Below, in pieces: positions 24,683-37,274 of a DNA stretch of 64,000 nucleotides (positions are counted from its first letter, which is position 1; the number at the start of each line of letters is the position of its first letter). This DNA comes from Agriotes lineatus (lineage: Eukaryota; Arthropoda; Insecta; Coleoptera; Elateridae), in NCBI GenBank assembly GCA_940337035.1, contig OW679203.1:28529495-28593494 (forward strand), in the 5' to 3' direction. The notes beneath the pieces were generated by a model. The model was not told the origin of the DNA. It worked only from the letters and a program-made list of their open reading frames with translations, and ran no database searches. The position numbers and the translations under genes were made by a program.

Positions 24683-24870
24683 ATACAGATTGCGGCAGGC
24701 AACTAGGACCTTAGCAAAAGCAAGGGGACTTTACATGTGGCCGTAATTGCATTTAAAAATTTAAAAATCGAATTTATACCATTGATTGTTTGTTTGTTAA
24801 ACACAATTACGGCCACATGTAAGGTCCCCTTGCTTTTGCCATGGTCCTAGTTGCCTGTCGCAATCTGTAT
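24683..24870. mobile_element. MITE with 67-bp terminal inverted repeats, TA flanks
   Basis: The left arm at 24683-24749 is the reverse complement of 24804-24870, with 4 mismatches in 67. Ends read ATACAGATTGCG and, on the other side, CAATCTGTAT. A TA lies immediately outside a CAGATTGC...GCAATCTG core on both sides, as expected for a Tc1/mariner-type target duplication. The spacer is 54 bp and non-coding. The good arm match suggests it is younger than most repeats here. Confidence 0.8.
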
Positions 24871-26762
24871 GTATGAAGGGTCGCTCTGTGTAACACATGG
24901 TTTTTTAAATGTGGTGTGTCGCAACGATGCTAAAAGTAGGTTGAATGGTGCGACTGTTTTCAATTAAAACATTTTGATAGTAAAGGCAGACGAACAAGAA
25001 CACGCAAACGACAAAGAAAGAAAAACTTAAACGTATCCTGTGCTATTAGAGGCTAGTACAATCATAGAGGATACGGTAGAAGAACGAAATTCAAAAGATC
25101 GAAGTTACCTAACCCCAATCAAATAATAAGTAGCGCAGGATGGAAAAGCAACTGATATTGTAAATAGATAACTGCAACAAAGCAATCTTAGGATTCAAAA
25201 AAGAAATGTGAATTCCCGATTTCTAAAGTCTGAAACCTCTTGAAATATTACGACATTAAATAAATATCTTTGATTGATCAATTGCGAAACGAATAAGACG
25301 ATTTAATGCTTTCTTAGTTTGCCAAGAAAATTACCATTTGTTTCAATGAATATTCCTGAAAACCATTTTGTTGAAGGACCTAACGGGTAAATGGACACAA
25401 GGAATTCTACAGGCTGTATGGCTGTATGTTCTGATATTAAAAAAGATGAAGATGCACAAGACGATATTCTCCTTATGAGCAGTCAATTTTCACAGTTTGA
25501 AGACGAAAAACACCAGACAGCTGATGAAGATGATGCCGATAAGGAAGCATATGTGACTGCAAGCATAGATAATAAATAACATTCCTTTGAACAACTTTCA
25601 AATTACCTTGCAAGTTTTGCAATACTGACTTTGAGGTGGCCTTCGCAATTTAAGGTTAGCTATCAATTTCAAGTTTTTCTAAACTATAGACACTAACGGT
25701 CTTTTAATATGTTGTAAAACAATTCAATATGTATCCTCTTCTTGTCTTCTTTGGCTTTTCACCGTAGTAGTTTGCCGTTATTTCTTTCAAAAGCTTTTTA
25801 TGTCCAATCTCTTTATTCGAACTTCTTTCTTCCATAGCTCTTCATGCAACTGCTCCATACCATTACTGATCTGTCCCATTTTTCCTTTAATTTTTGTGTT
25901 CAATGTACTATTTTCTTCGGTTATCGATTTTCTTTCGTTCCTTGTACATGTACGTATCATTGAAGCGTTCTATTATCTATGGTCTTGGTGACACTTCTCG
26001 TGATTCTCATCATTCGACATGTTTCTTCATTTGTGATTCTGTCTTCACGGGTAATTTGAGACCCGCTTTAAAACATCTCCATTTATGTAACCTAATCCTA
26101 CACGTCGAATTTTATCTTAAGTTTTAAGGATATGTTCGTTACATAATTTAAGGAATTTCTTGGATTTGATTGAAATTGGAGGCGACAGATAAGCCATGGA
26201 TTTATTGCAGCTGCATAAACCAACAATAATATCAGGAATACCGTCCCACATGCACCGAGATTCAAAGTGGGCACATACATGTTAAACAAGGTGGCTTAAT
26301 ACAATACGACCCAGGAGGTTGTATGTTGAATATTATGAAAGAGCTACCTTAGGCCAAGGAAAAATAAAATGAACAAAGTGAGATAGTGAAAAGAAGTAAT
26401 GAAAATGTTGACTCAAAACTAAATTGCTCGTTTAATAGTATCACGGTTCATAATCATAATACAGTTACTAGAACTGCGCAGGTTTCAATTAGCGTAAAAC
26501 TTATCGTATCTGATATTCAGGCTTTCAGGCGCTGGTAAAAAGCTAATTTAAAGCCTGAGTAATAGAACTCAAGCCTATCGATAGGACTTCGAAAAACATA
26601 AACTTCCCTTGGTACTATCTTACCCACAACTTTACAAAACGGAATTAAGTAAAAATACGTTGTAAGATAGGGCTAATGCTCCTAGGCCATATTTAGCATG
26701 CCGATACCCGCGAAGCGATTGTAACGGTTCCTAATGGGCCTCTAAGAACCACAAATCTTTAG
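24871..26762. other. Non-coding stretch with one acidic short frame
   Basis: A 62-codon plus-strand frame at 25391-25579 (MDTRNSTGCMAVCSDIKKDE, then an Asp/Glu-rich tail DEDDADKEA) has unusual acidic composition but no recognisable domain and no supporting splice or promoter signal. The remainder is AT-rich unique sequence. Confidence 0.4.
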
Positions 26763-26985
26763 ATAGGAACTTTGACAGTCCACAGTAAATTAAGGAGACA
26801 CCTAACATTGATAAGAATAGAGAAAGATCCCGACTGCCCGAAATGTGGAAGAGAAGAGGAAACATCCTTTCATTATTTGGGGCAGTGTGAGATTTAAAAC
26901 TTTTGGTGTAGGTATGCTTCAATGGGAAGAGCTGAACTGCCTAGCGTTGGCCGACATCCTGATTCATCAGAGAGTTGAGAAACAT
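26763..26985 (+). pseudogene. Non-LTR retrotransposon, C-terminal end of ORF2 (RNase H/zinc-finger region)
   Basis: The plus frame from 26763 reads LTVHSKLRRHLTLIRIEKDP, then DCPKCGREEETSFHYLGQCE, and stops at 26898. This is the characteristic end of Jockey/R1/I-type ORF2: TGH--L--HL--MG at the end of RNase H, followed by a C-x2-C...H-x5-C finger. After the stop, other frames continue with RRYASMGRAELP-like and LADILIHQRVEK sequence, matching the tail expected after the finger. Frameshifts and stops make it dead. Upstream RT and RNase H core are not recognisable. It is a different lineage from the fragments at 6.7 and 48 kb. Confidence 0.65.
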
Positions 26986-26999
26986 TATGCAGGGAGAAG

Positions 27000-29900
27000 A
27001 GTTTGATGCAGAAAGTAATAGTGGGCGTAGTTAAGGGGCTGGCAAGGGGTTGGCAGAAAGGGCCTATAAAGGGCCGCTTAAGAAAGCTGGAAAAGTTTGT
27101 TAACTTTCGATGACTTTAAAGAAATGGATGGGGAACCAAATCCAACAAAATGGATATCACCTCTAAAACTCAAAGATTTAATTTGATGACACCCTGAGAG
27201 GAAGTGAACTTGGATTCATAATTCCACTGTGTCGCTTTTCGATAAGTAAGGAATGGATTAAGCTCTACTCTCAAAATCCATAAAGCTAGCAATAAAATCA
27301 GGAACGAATTCCATAGGAGGTTTAAAGCCGCAAACGGCAAAATCAAATGAGCACTTACTCTAACCGCTCTTCTGCTGCTTCATGTCCAACTATCCAAATG
27401 AATTACTTGTATTCTTCCTGTACAATTTACCACAACTAAGCTCTTCTATAGCCCTATGATAATGGCTTTCATGCAGGCTAGTGTTGGCTATTACACTTTC
27501 ATAGTCTCTGCAAACACTTATTAGTCGATTCTTATTTTTGTTTACTGTATAATTTTCAATAATTTCCACCACGTCATTGTCTATTTTGCCTACTCTACTA
27601 TTTAAATGACCTAGCGCTATAACTTGGCTGATACCAACGACTCTTCAAGCATAGTTAAATAAATATCACAATTTTTTAGCAAATGTATCCCAACTAGTAG
27701 CTTGAGTTTGGGCGATCATTTAAATGTGTTACCATAGCTAACAAAATTCACAACGTTCGAAAGTAATAAAATATAACTTCCTCTCCTTTATCTATACTTT
27801 CTATATCTCGACATTTCTAAAGCTGTTTAAATGCTTTACAATGCTTTTTGTTTGGCCGGTATGGTACTATTTCATAATGCTAGCTCTGTCATATTCTCTA
27901 TCCATATACCGTGTAGTTTTTTTCTATGAGATTCCGTCATTCACTTTCATCTCTATCACTATTTTTAGGATTATTTTTTCGTCCAGCCATGTTAGATGTG
28001 TAATGTGTGACATTAGAGTCGGCCTAAATTGAATTTGTGTTTGAAGTTTGAATGACAGCAAATTCAGTCGCAATTGCTGTGCATCTCCGCCGCGCGAATT
28101 GTGATCTGCACGAAACAACCCCATTTTGCGCGTAGTCGATGCAACGCAGTTCGACCAGAAAGCACTGAAAGGTAACGTACTAAGAAGTCACACACGCATC
28201 GAAAAAGGCGCTATTGGTCGCTTACCTTTTCAGGCGTTTCTAGATTTCCTAAGCTCGAATGAAGCTTTTATGTACTATTGTGTACATACATTTTTATAAC
28301 TAGTTTTATTTTAATGGGGTTTTAGTTATATTTATAAAGACCAATAGATGCATGTCCTGGAGATTGTTCTTAATTTATTTTCACTCGAAAATGATCGAAC
28401 TCTGGCTATTGGTTTTTATAAAAAATTTCAAATCTTTTGTTGCTATCGTTCCTAAATATTTTCCACTATCTCATCGGCTGTTCTTAATTCTTCTATATGG
28501 ACACCCTCCTTGTTTGATATTGTTATTAGCTTGCCCTTGCTCAAATTTATATTAAATCCCCTTTTTGCAAAGGAGAAAGAGGATGAAAACAATGTTAATG
28601 TTTTGCCCAGAGCGTTTTGTAAAGTACCTATTCGGTATTACAGGTAACTATGGGAAAATGAAGACATGAACGCGCACTATCATTTTTACTTACAGTGTTT
28701 AACCATTATTCCTAATTTTTAGTAATTAATCATAAAAACAGAATATATGACATTTACAGTATCATATACAAACGTGTCACTTGCTACATGACAAATTTAG
28801 AATAATACTTCATCATCCTTGGTCATTGTACACAGTAAACCATAAATATTATTTGGCGCTACATTAATTATCAGCATGACAGAACTTGTAAATATTCATA
28901 ACTTGCTTTGCTATCACTTTGCAATTTAGACTTCAAGCTAGCAAATGGAATAAGGTTAGCGACACGGTCAGTTGTAATAACGGACAACAAAAATTAGGCC
29001 TGCAAAGGCAATATAGCAAAAAGTTTAAATCGAAAAATCACAACGCTGCACATCATTTTCCATCAAGGCGTCGCCGGGTTGATAGAAGAAACTGCTTCAA
29101 TACCACCAAAAACCACCCTTAGTCGAGGATTTAAAATCTCAGCCGGAAATAAAGACCATCAGCTTGTATCAGAAGTTCTCGACTTCTGTACTTTCATCAG
29201 CTCCAAACAGTAATTCTGGCTCAAAACTAGCAATTCTTTAAAATAAGAAAAAAATAATTACAATTTTCACATACCAATTCGACGCCTGGTTGCATATTTG
29301 CAGAGCCACAGCCCCTAGGCATCTATTTCCTGGCGCTCTACTTGTTGGGGGGCTCTGGTTTCCAGGCATCCGAGCAACATAGAGGTTATATTAAATTCTA
29401 CGCCTCTGATTTCGCGTATCTTTTTGTAGAGATAGAGTTGGATCAGCCACAATAACCCCCGGGCTATTAGAGGGACCTTGGAAGTTCCGTGATTCCTGCG
29501 GGATATTGACTCGCGTCCACCGGGATACGTTCGGGGCGCCGTTATCGCATAAGTGGACAAGAAATCACTCCACTGGAAGATTTAGTTTGAGAGATTGTTT
29601 GTATAAGGAGCTGACAAGGCATTCGTTTCAGGCCGGCGATTTTGTTTCGAGATGCTCTTGTTGATGATGAAGTAATTTGGAAATGATTTCTTGGGAAACT
29701 AGCTTCGCAGCCTTTTTCCTAGCTTCGAGAGAATGCTAAGAAACACCAGTTTATCGAAAATAAATGTTTTCTAGATTTATCAAAGCAATGTTTGTATAAA
29801 ATATAAATTTTTCATATATGTATAGTACCACCTAGCGCAGCAAATCATATTTTAGATTTGTTAGTATACTTGAGATAGCTCCTTGAATTACCGTGCTTTT

Positions 29901-32900
29901 ACCAAATAAAAGCATACTAAAATCGAGATGAGAGATAAAGTTTTATGAGCTTTAACATTTCGAGTAAATAAACACATTGCTAAAATTACAAACTGTAACT
30001 ATATACTAGTTATGAGACTCTCAATATCGTGACATTGCATTGTGCTATAACGTTTTCATACTGACGCTGCTTTATGTAATTTATCTTCGCAAATATAAAG
30101 TTCGATTAATAGTTCATTTTGTTGCTTACAGTCTACAATGTTTCAAGATTTAGCAAAAATTGAAGTATCATTATTAAATATAGTTGCCCAAATATTTTCT
30201 TAGTAACATGAAACACGACGTTTAAGTTTAAGCTTATAGAATACATTAGCATTTTAACACTCTAAAATAGATTCACTAGTAATCAAACAAAAAGATAGCT
30301 AGCTACAGTGAGACAAGGACGCGGTTGTATTCTGAAAGCGTTGGTGTTTCTGTTTAAATAAATTCCGGAGAGACGTAGAAAGTAGATAATTATTATTTGC
30401 CGAGCGCCACAGAATTGTAAAAATTCTCCATTCTCATATCCAAAGGTGGAATCGTTGACATTAGTGCAGCTTGTGGAATTACAGAGTTTTCACCTGTTAA
30501 CGTCTAATTCGATCATAAAATCACCTGCATGTAGTGGCACAGAGTATAGGCAAACACCTTCTTCATTCTAATACAGGAAAAATAATAACCAGTCGCATCC
30601 GGCACTGATAGCTATGCAATTTTTTACTATTTGAATAAAATGGCCCTTAGGTGACCTCACGGTTACAAGTTCTACTTTATCAAACCTTATTAAGCTGGCT
30701 AAAATCCAGCCCGTCTGTTGGCAATATTCGAGGGCTTTCCTGAGGGGGCAGTTTAAGCTTATGTCTTTTAAGTAAATTTCCGAATAAGACACGTATATAA
30801 TGATTATAGCAGATCTACTACTAATTATTAAGGTAGATAGGAGCAGAAAATGTATAAAAATATAGGAAGTATAAGCTCTGTAAAATTTACTCAGAAAATA
30901 CTGCAAATATTTAACTTAAAGTGTCAATAACATCGACTTGCAAGCAAAGCAAGCCTTCAGTTTGAAGTAATGAAGCTCAAGGGTTGCAGCACTCTGAAGA
31001 CACCTGATGGAATAAGAAAGCCTTCTTCAGACATGGTAAATAACCGACCCAGGGAGATGTTCGTCAAAACGACAGAAACACTAGACTGTGATGATGACCG
31101 TTGACCCATAGTTCCCCATAGTTCAAAGTTTATTGTCAATCCGGTTAAAATCGATTGTTTACACACGATAGCACTAATTAAGTTAGCTGCGTTCACAACG
31201 CCTATGAAAAGGTGATTTTCATATATTTCTGGGACAGCTCTTTCTTTCTTGTTGCTAATGCTATCGCTTGGTGGTTTTGTCCCATACTAAGAAAAAGGAA
31301 TATCAGTTTTCGTTGTTTAATAGCTAATCGAAGGTTATCCTCCTAACGTCCCGTACACCTTAATATTTGGATATATTGCAATGACCCTGTACGTATAATA
31401 TTTGTATGTTTATAATTAATGTGATAAATAAAAAGAGTCACCACACAATATTTAATTTAATTCTACCACTTGCTAAATCAAACTAACTGATTAATTAATT
31501 TCGTTGGGTACGCCAAAATTGAGAATTACTCTTATGGTAGTTTGCCCTTTTTCTAATCCATTCATCTGATTTCCTAACTTCGCTAGCTCAATTTTAAATA
31601 AAGACATGAAATTAAAACTCAAAATCTCGGGTGTTGGGTTCCTGACTTTCCAAGTTAAAGTTCTACGGTACGCCTCTGAAAAGTAGGCAGATTGACCTGA
31701 AATGTAGGCGTAATGTGCCGTTTGTACGTCAAATCTATCACAACAAGTTCTAATTATTTTCAGCTCGCGTGGGAAATTGATTTATCAACAATTAAATGAA
31801 CAAATTTTGATGGTAAGATTTTGAATAATTGCCTTCAAGCGGCTTCTAGGCAATCTTTTGTTTTTCCAGATCGTTAGCTATTGGTGCATTCTTAAAAAGG
31901 ACGCCGTATTTGCATTTGTTTCTTGGTGCCTCCAATCGACGATTTTAATTGAAAATCCTGGGAAAATACCTCGCCATCCACGGGAACTGTTACGATTTTC
32001 GTGTTCTCCAGGTCGTAATTAACGTATGCTCAAATTTTCACACCGATCGGGCAGATCAAAATTGGACAATTCACTAACCTCACTTTCGTAGATTCGGGAC
32101 CCCCTTTTGATGGTGAATCTGGCTGTAATCTTGCTCCCCGGGCTGCTCGTGATGCTGGATTATGTTCTGGCCTGATGTGTGGAGCTGCCGGAAGAATCCT
32201 GACACCCTATGCCTTCCCACGATGCTGCAGATTGATGCTGCGGGAAATCGCCTCCAAGCCGTGGCTGCCGTCGTCGCCTCGGAACGCCAAAAACTCAAAT
32301 ACCTGGAATCTCTTGCCTCCAATTGTGCTGATACACTCGAATTTGCTGATTACGATGGTGCTATTTATTTTTTTATACAGTTATGCTTTCTATGAAATTT
32401 TGGTAATTAAAGATAGAGCAAAAACCAAGCACTTTCACCCATTTATTTAGAACAATTGCTATCTCCTGTCGTAATTGACAAAACACTGTCTACAGATTTG
32501 AATTGTAGGAAATCAACCAGGTACAAAAACATAACTTATAATCTAATTTTAACAAATTTTATCAGTTATTTACAAACTCTTATGTACTAGAATTATTGTC
32601 TTTTGGAATTGTTTATTTCTCAACGTTTTTTTTATGCGCCACTCACTTGATTTTTGTACCACACTTAAATGCCCATTGTTTATCACTACACTGACTAGTT
32701 TTTTAATCCACCAACATTGTCTAATTTCTTGCTTATTTGAATTCCATCTAATTTCTTGCTATTTCAATCTCTTCAAATCTCCAAGTCTTGTATTTTCATG
32801 TAATAAATGACTTGCCTGGCTTTTCTATGTTCTTTGCCTTATTCTTCTAGTCATTCTTGTTCTCACCTTTATTAAAAATGTTCATTTGCTACCCATTCTC

Positions 32901-33254
32901 TAATGACTTTACTTTCTACGCTTCCATTTTTAAGCTGTGTCTAACTTGAACTTTTTGTGCCAGTTCTTAATTAATTTAGATTCGGCTTTTAGTTTGTGCA
33001 AATCTATTATATTACGATAAAAATTATATTGCTAAACCCAATACACGGAATTTGAGGTTCCATATTTCTGTGCCTATTCAAAATTAATCAATGTCATTGG
33101 CGAATTATACCAGTGTTATTATGATTTGGCAATTTATGTGAATTTTCTCAGATGCTTGCATTATTACAACTCTGTGCTTTAATGATTTAATTTGCTATTT
33201 GCTTGTACTGCAATCAGAGCCGATTTGAGGGCTAAATACCATCGCAATATATCT
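27000..33254. other. Largely non-coding, a few unassigned frames
   Basis: Unique AT-rich sequence with GC-richer patches near 28030-28240, 29300-29560 and 32080-32330, where short frames overlap on both strands. A minus-strand frame of 112 codons (30568-30906) has a stretch, LRKALEYCQQTGW then KVELVTVRSPKG, faintly like the segment after the YADD box of non-LTR reverse transcriptases, but without YADD. No gene is called. A small hairpin, AGAAGT/ACTTCT, lies near 29181. Confidence 0.45.
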
Positions 33255-33536
33255 GCTATTTTTGTCCAGTTTGCTAGCTCAATATACATGAAACTTTCTT
33301 AATACCCCAGTTCCTGTTATAAAGCTTCTACAGTATCAATATTTGTCAAAGCCGTAATCTTGTCCACCCCTGTAGTATTATCGGGTTGAAACTGACTTCA
33401 AGCACTATACAAGAAAGCCAATTTATTTACACAAATATATTGACTTAAAACACAGATACAAACATATGCGAAAAGTTAGTTTGGGGTTACTCGCAGGAGC
33501 GCTGTAAAACATACATAAAACGGGATAAAACAAAAC
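33255..33536 (+). repeat. Dispersed repeat family 2, long copy 2
   Basis: Homologous to 18556-18890 over its full length and to 10026-10135 at its left end; see the shared blocks listed there. It is more compact than copy 1. Same orientation in all three places. Confidence 0.6.
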
Positions 33537-36500
33537 TCTATAGTAACTGTCTTTTAAAAATGCAATCGTCATAATAGTGGGTTCTGGTAAAAACTAGCCA
33601 CGCTTGTATTAGCATCTTTAGGTCCGTACAATTCGTGTAGGTAATCACATTCCTTGAAAGCGATTGTCACGGCGCAGTAGCAATTGCTTGTCGGTTTGAA
33701 CTGCAAAACCTTTTATCTGCAAGCGGCCCTAAGACTTGCTGAGTCGCATACAGGTTTGATCCTGGAATGCGTCATCCAAACATCGAATGGCAGGACGTAG
33801 GAACGTCGCGAAGTTCTCGCAACGTCGCAAATACGCATCTGGATGCAGCGTAAATAAGCAAAACCACTTGTTACAGAGAAAACTCTGTTTACGACATGGA
33901 ACAACCCTGAAGTGGTTCAGTTGCTCATCGTGCGGGGTGAGTCTTGGAATGAAGAGGACGACAAACTAGTGTTATTCGTAGAGGCGCCACCTACTGGACA
34001 ACTTCAGCAATGAGAATGCCCGCTACCTTTTTTTATGGTCTTGGAAAGCTTATCTTACTACAAGAAGTTTGTGAAGTAATGCAATCGACGTCAACGATAT
34101 TGGAATGCAGGCAGTCGAGTACCGGAGTTGAAAAAAGTTACTAGCCGGAATTATGGTCAATAGCGGCCAAAAGTTGTCGAGAATTGCGGGTTTGCAAATG
34201 AAAAGATAAATGGCGATTGGAATTTGATTAAACCAAAATGGGTAGCCGCAAGATTGCCAACGGGTAAATTGGCATTGTTCTACACGCTAACAACGCGATT
34301 TCTCTGCAGGGCGCTGTCAGACTGCAGGGCGTCGATATGCAGGCCATCGGCGGCAATTTTAGATTATTACACTCTACTTTAAGAAGCCGGGTATATTCGA
34401 CAGTGGTCGTAAGGGCAAGGGCTTCCCAAATAGCTGTATTTATAGAGCGGAAACGTTATCACGCACAGACTATCTGTTCGGTGATTGCTGACCCATTACT
34501 GATTTACACCTGAAGTTCGATGAGACGAAAGGCCAATCCCTTTCCTCTTTGCTTATAAAAAGCAGTGGCGGCGTGAATTTTCGAACTGACACTTTTGAAA
34601 TAGTCGTTTGTATGATTAGCAATATAACTGTGGACATGGTAGAATAGAAATTGCTTAGTTTTTAGCAAAACAATTAATTCTGTGTTACTTCGATGTACGT
34701 AAGCTCATTTTATAACTTTTGGGCACCGTTTAAAATCCAACCCTAAAAATGACCAGGAGACAAATATTACTACGGAAGTATCACATCAATGATATTTACA
34801 ATCCATAATGGTATGCTAGCATCCAAATCGATTCATCGGCTAATTCTCTCTAACAAAACAAATTTTTTGACTACTTGGATACAGTTGAAGACCGGCTAGT
34901 CAAGAATACAGGATGCAGCACTTTAAGTAACGATACATGATTAAAAGCCAAAAAGGCTCCGACGAATCTTTACCAATTAACGACAAGTGTATCCAGGCAT
35001 TCAAGTGTGAAGACGTAAACTCAAGTAGCACATAATTTCCTGACAGAAAAGCTCAAATCACGCACAGGTAGCAGTAACGGATAATAATATCAAAATGCTA
35101 ATATCACAGTATAATAGTTTTCAATTCGTCAGAACTCAGTACAAATATACGGTAACTAATAGTACAGATTGCGAGTAGTCATTAGTACGAATTTAAAACA
35201 GTTATTGGCCGCCTTAAAGTTAATCAGTTGCACGAATTCCTAACAAAGGTACGAAAATGATCCACAACAGTTTTAAATTAAATGTAGTCGCAATTTACCT
35301 AGACGCCTTGGTTGGGAAATCAATTATTCAGGTACGCAGAACCCAAAATAAACGCAAACAGTTTCGAAAGGACTTACCCCAGATAAACTTGGGCCAACGT
35401 GCCGCTGAATGACAGGTGGAGTGCATATAAAATTCTCCAACTAGGTGCGAGAATGAAATCGTCCACAGAACTGCCCGGGCTACAACAATCCGCAACTTTT
35501 GCGCGGGCCACAAACCAAAACAACCATATTCTGTAAGCCTGTAAAGCCGTAGGGAAATTTCAAAGAAGCTACAACCCAGCCACCATCACGGCGTTCCAGG
35601 AAAGGGAGACGCTTTTAAACAAAAGTGAACATTTGAGTCGCTTGGCCGCGCAGATAACAGTAAACAGAGGCCGTGGGTGCGCAAACATACGAACACCTGC
35701 ACCACAGACATTAAAAAATACCAAATACTTAGCTGTGAATACAGTAGAAGAGTCATCTAACCATAACAGGTAATGGAAAAAAGTTGGTGAAAAACCTATG
35801 CAATGTATTTGACAGCATGCGGAACATAGGGAAACGCCAATGTTGATTTTGCTAAAGACGAAGAAAATGGATGTCTTTGATTCACAGAGATACATTTATC
35901 GGATCTGTCATTTCGTGTGAACAAAATGCGCTTATCAGTATCGTTCTGCTCAAGTTAATTACCGACGAACATTGACTAAATTTAGCTAAATTATAATTCA
36001 TAATTCGTTGCGCTTACAGTGCAATTCTAACGAAGTGCAACTATTGCAATGAAGCATGATATTCTGAGATTCCGTATTCATTTAGCCGTTATAATCACTA
36101 CTATTATATTAGAGAACAAGGTTCCTGCTTTTTAGTTAAATTGTCAAAACTTATAGACCTACCACATCGCTAAAAGCATTTCTTGTTTCCATCGATTGTT
36201 TTATATCCAGTCATTTGTGAATACTTAAAACCGAATTCTACTTTGAAAAGTCTTATTGTAGCCATAGCCAAACTTATAGTTCTTCTCGCGAAGACTCTAA
36301 TGAATCACATAACGCACAAACTGAAACAGGGGGTATCAAATCCGGGACTGTTTGCAGGCAACTAATTGAATGAAATCGAGAGTGGGCGTTTAATTTTGCT
36401 CCATCTGGGGGCATCAGTGACTCTTGTTATAACATACTGTGGGAGTTGGTTGGGAAATTTGCATCTGGTGTTGGTTTAAACTTCCGGGAATATTGATATA

Positions 36501-37274
36501 TTGGCAGGAGGCTCGCATTCGTTTTTGTCCTCTTTCGGTATGGATAACTTACATCAACTCGCGCGTTTGCGTCAGTTTTCGAGTGGCTTAGTCGATATTT
36601 ACACGATGTGATTGAATTACTCGTAATCTGCTACACAGATCAAAACTGCCTAGTATTCTTGTTTGAATTTATTATTTTATGCATTTCGACAACGAACCGA
36701 CTCACCGAGTGGGATTATTAAATGAACAATTCCAGTCTGTCAATATTTTGAAATTGTACCTTCGAAATAATAAAAACGTTACATAAGACAATCGGAGCAA
36801 ACTTACATATTAATATAGCAACATTTTGTACGCTTACTCTACCGCATTACTCACCAACTCTCTTATTTTGGCTTGCCCTGCGACATATTTATTTAAATAC
36901 TTCTTTTTTCAGGTAGGCGAAATGATTCCAATTCTTCTCAGACATTAAAAGAGCAGGATATCTAATAGAGTTTGGTAAGTTTCATTACAATGTAATATTA
37001 TTGTGAACAAGGGTTATAGTAGTGCCTCATTAAAGCAACAAACGCTTGTTCTTGTTACTGTATCAAGTCTCTACTTATGTAGGGAATTTTTTAATTGAGA
37101 AAACAAATAAATTATTGTGTAACCGTTGCATAATCTTTATGGTTCTTAGAACTAAAATGCTGGCTGTATTTATTGTAATATAAAATAATCTAAAACAGCA
37201 GAACTGTGATCTGAAGTGTAAAGTTAATGCGCTTTTGTTACAGTATTTGTACTATTTACGAATTAACACAAAGT
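33537..37274. other. Mostly non-coding stretch
   Basis: Near 33787-33970 two plus frames are partly open and a strong donor-like GGGTGAGTC lies at about 33936, but no acceptor or protein family supports an exon. CTGCAGGGCG is duplicated 12 bp apart near 34310. A TATAAAAAGCAG string lies near 34555. Several minus frames (up to 108 codons, 35569-35895) have no recognisable motif. Confidence 0.45.

Noticed and set aside
24983..25100. Possible LTR or poly-purine tract near the integrase remnant
   Set aside because: No second LTR copy, no TG...CA ends, and the region lies on the far side of two other elements.
28172..28233. Apparent tiny intron, AAAG|GTAACG ... CTTTTCAG
   Set aside because: The donor and acceptor strings are themselves part of a small inverted repeat (GAAAGGTAA/TTACCTTTTC) and no open frame spans them.
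33787..33969. Possible exon with a strong donor-like GGGTGAGTC
   Set aside because: No matching acceptor, several stops in the alternative frame, no protein family.
34550..34590. TATAAAA with downstream purine/pyrimidine start-like sequence
   Set aside because: No supported transcript or open frame downstream; TATA-like strings are expected by chance in AT-rich DNA.
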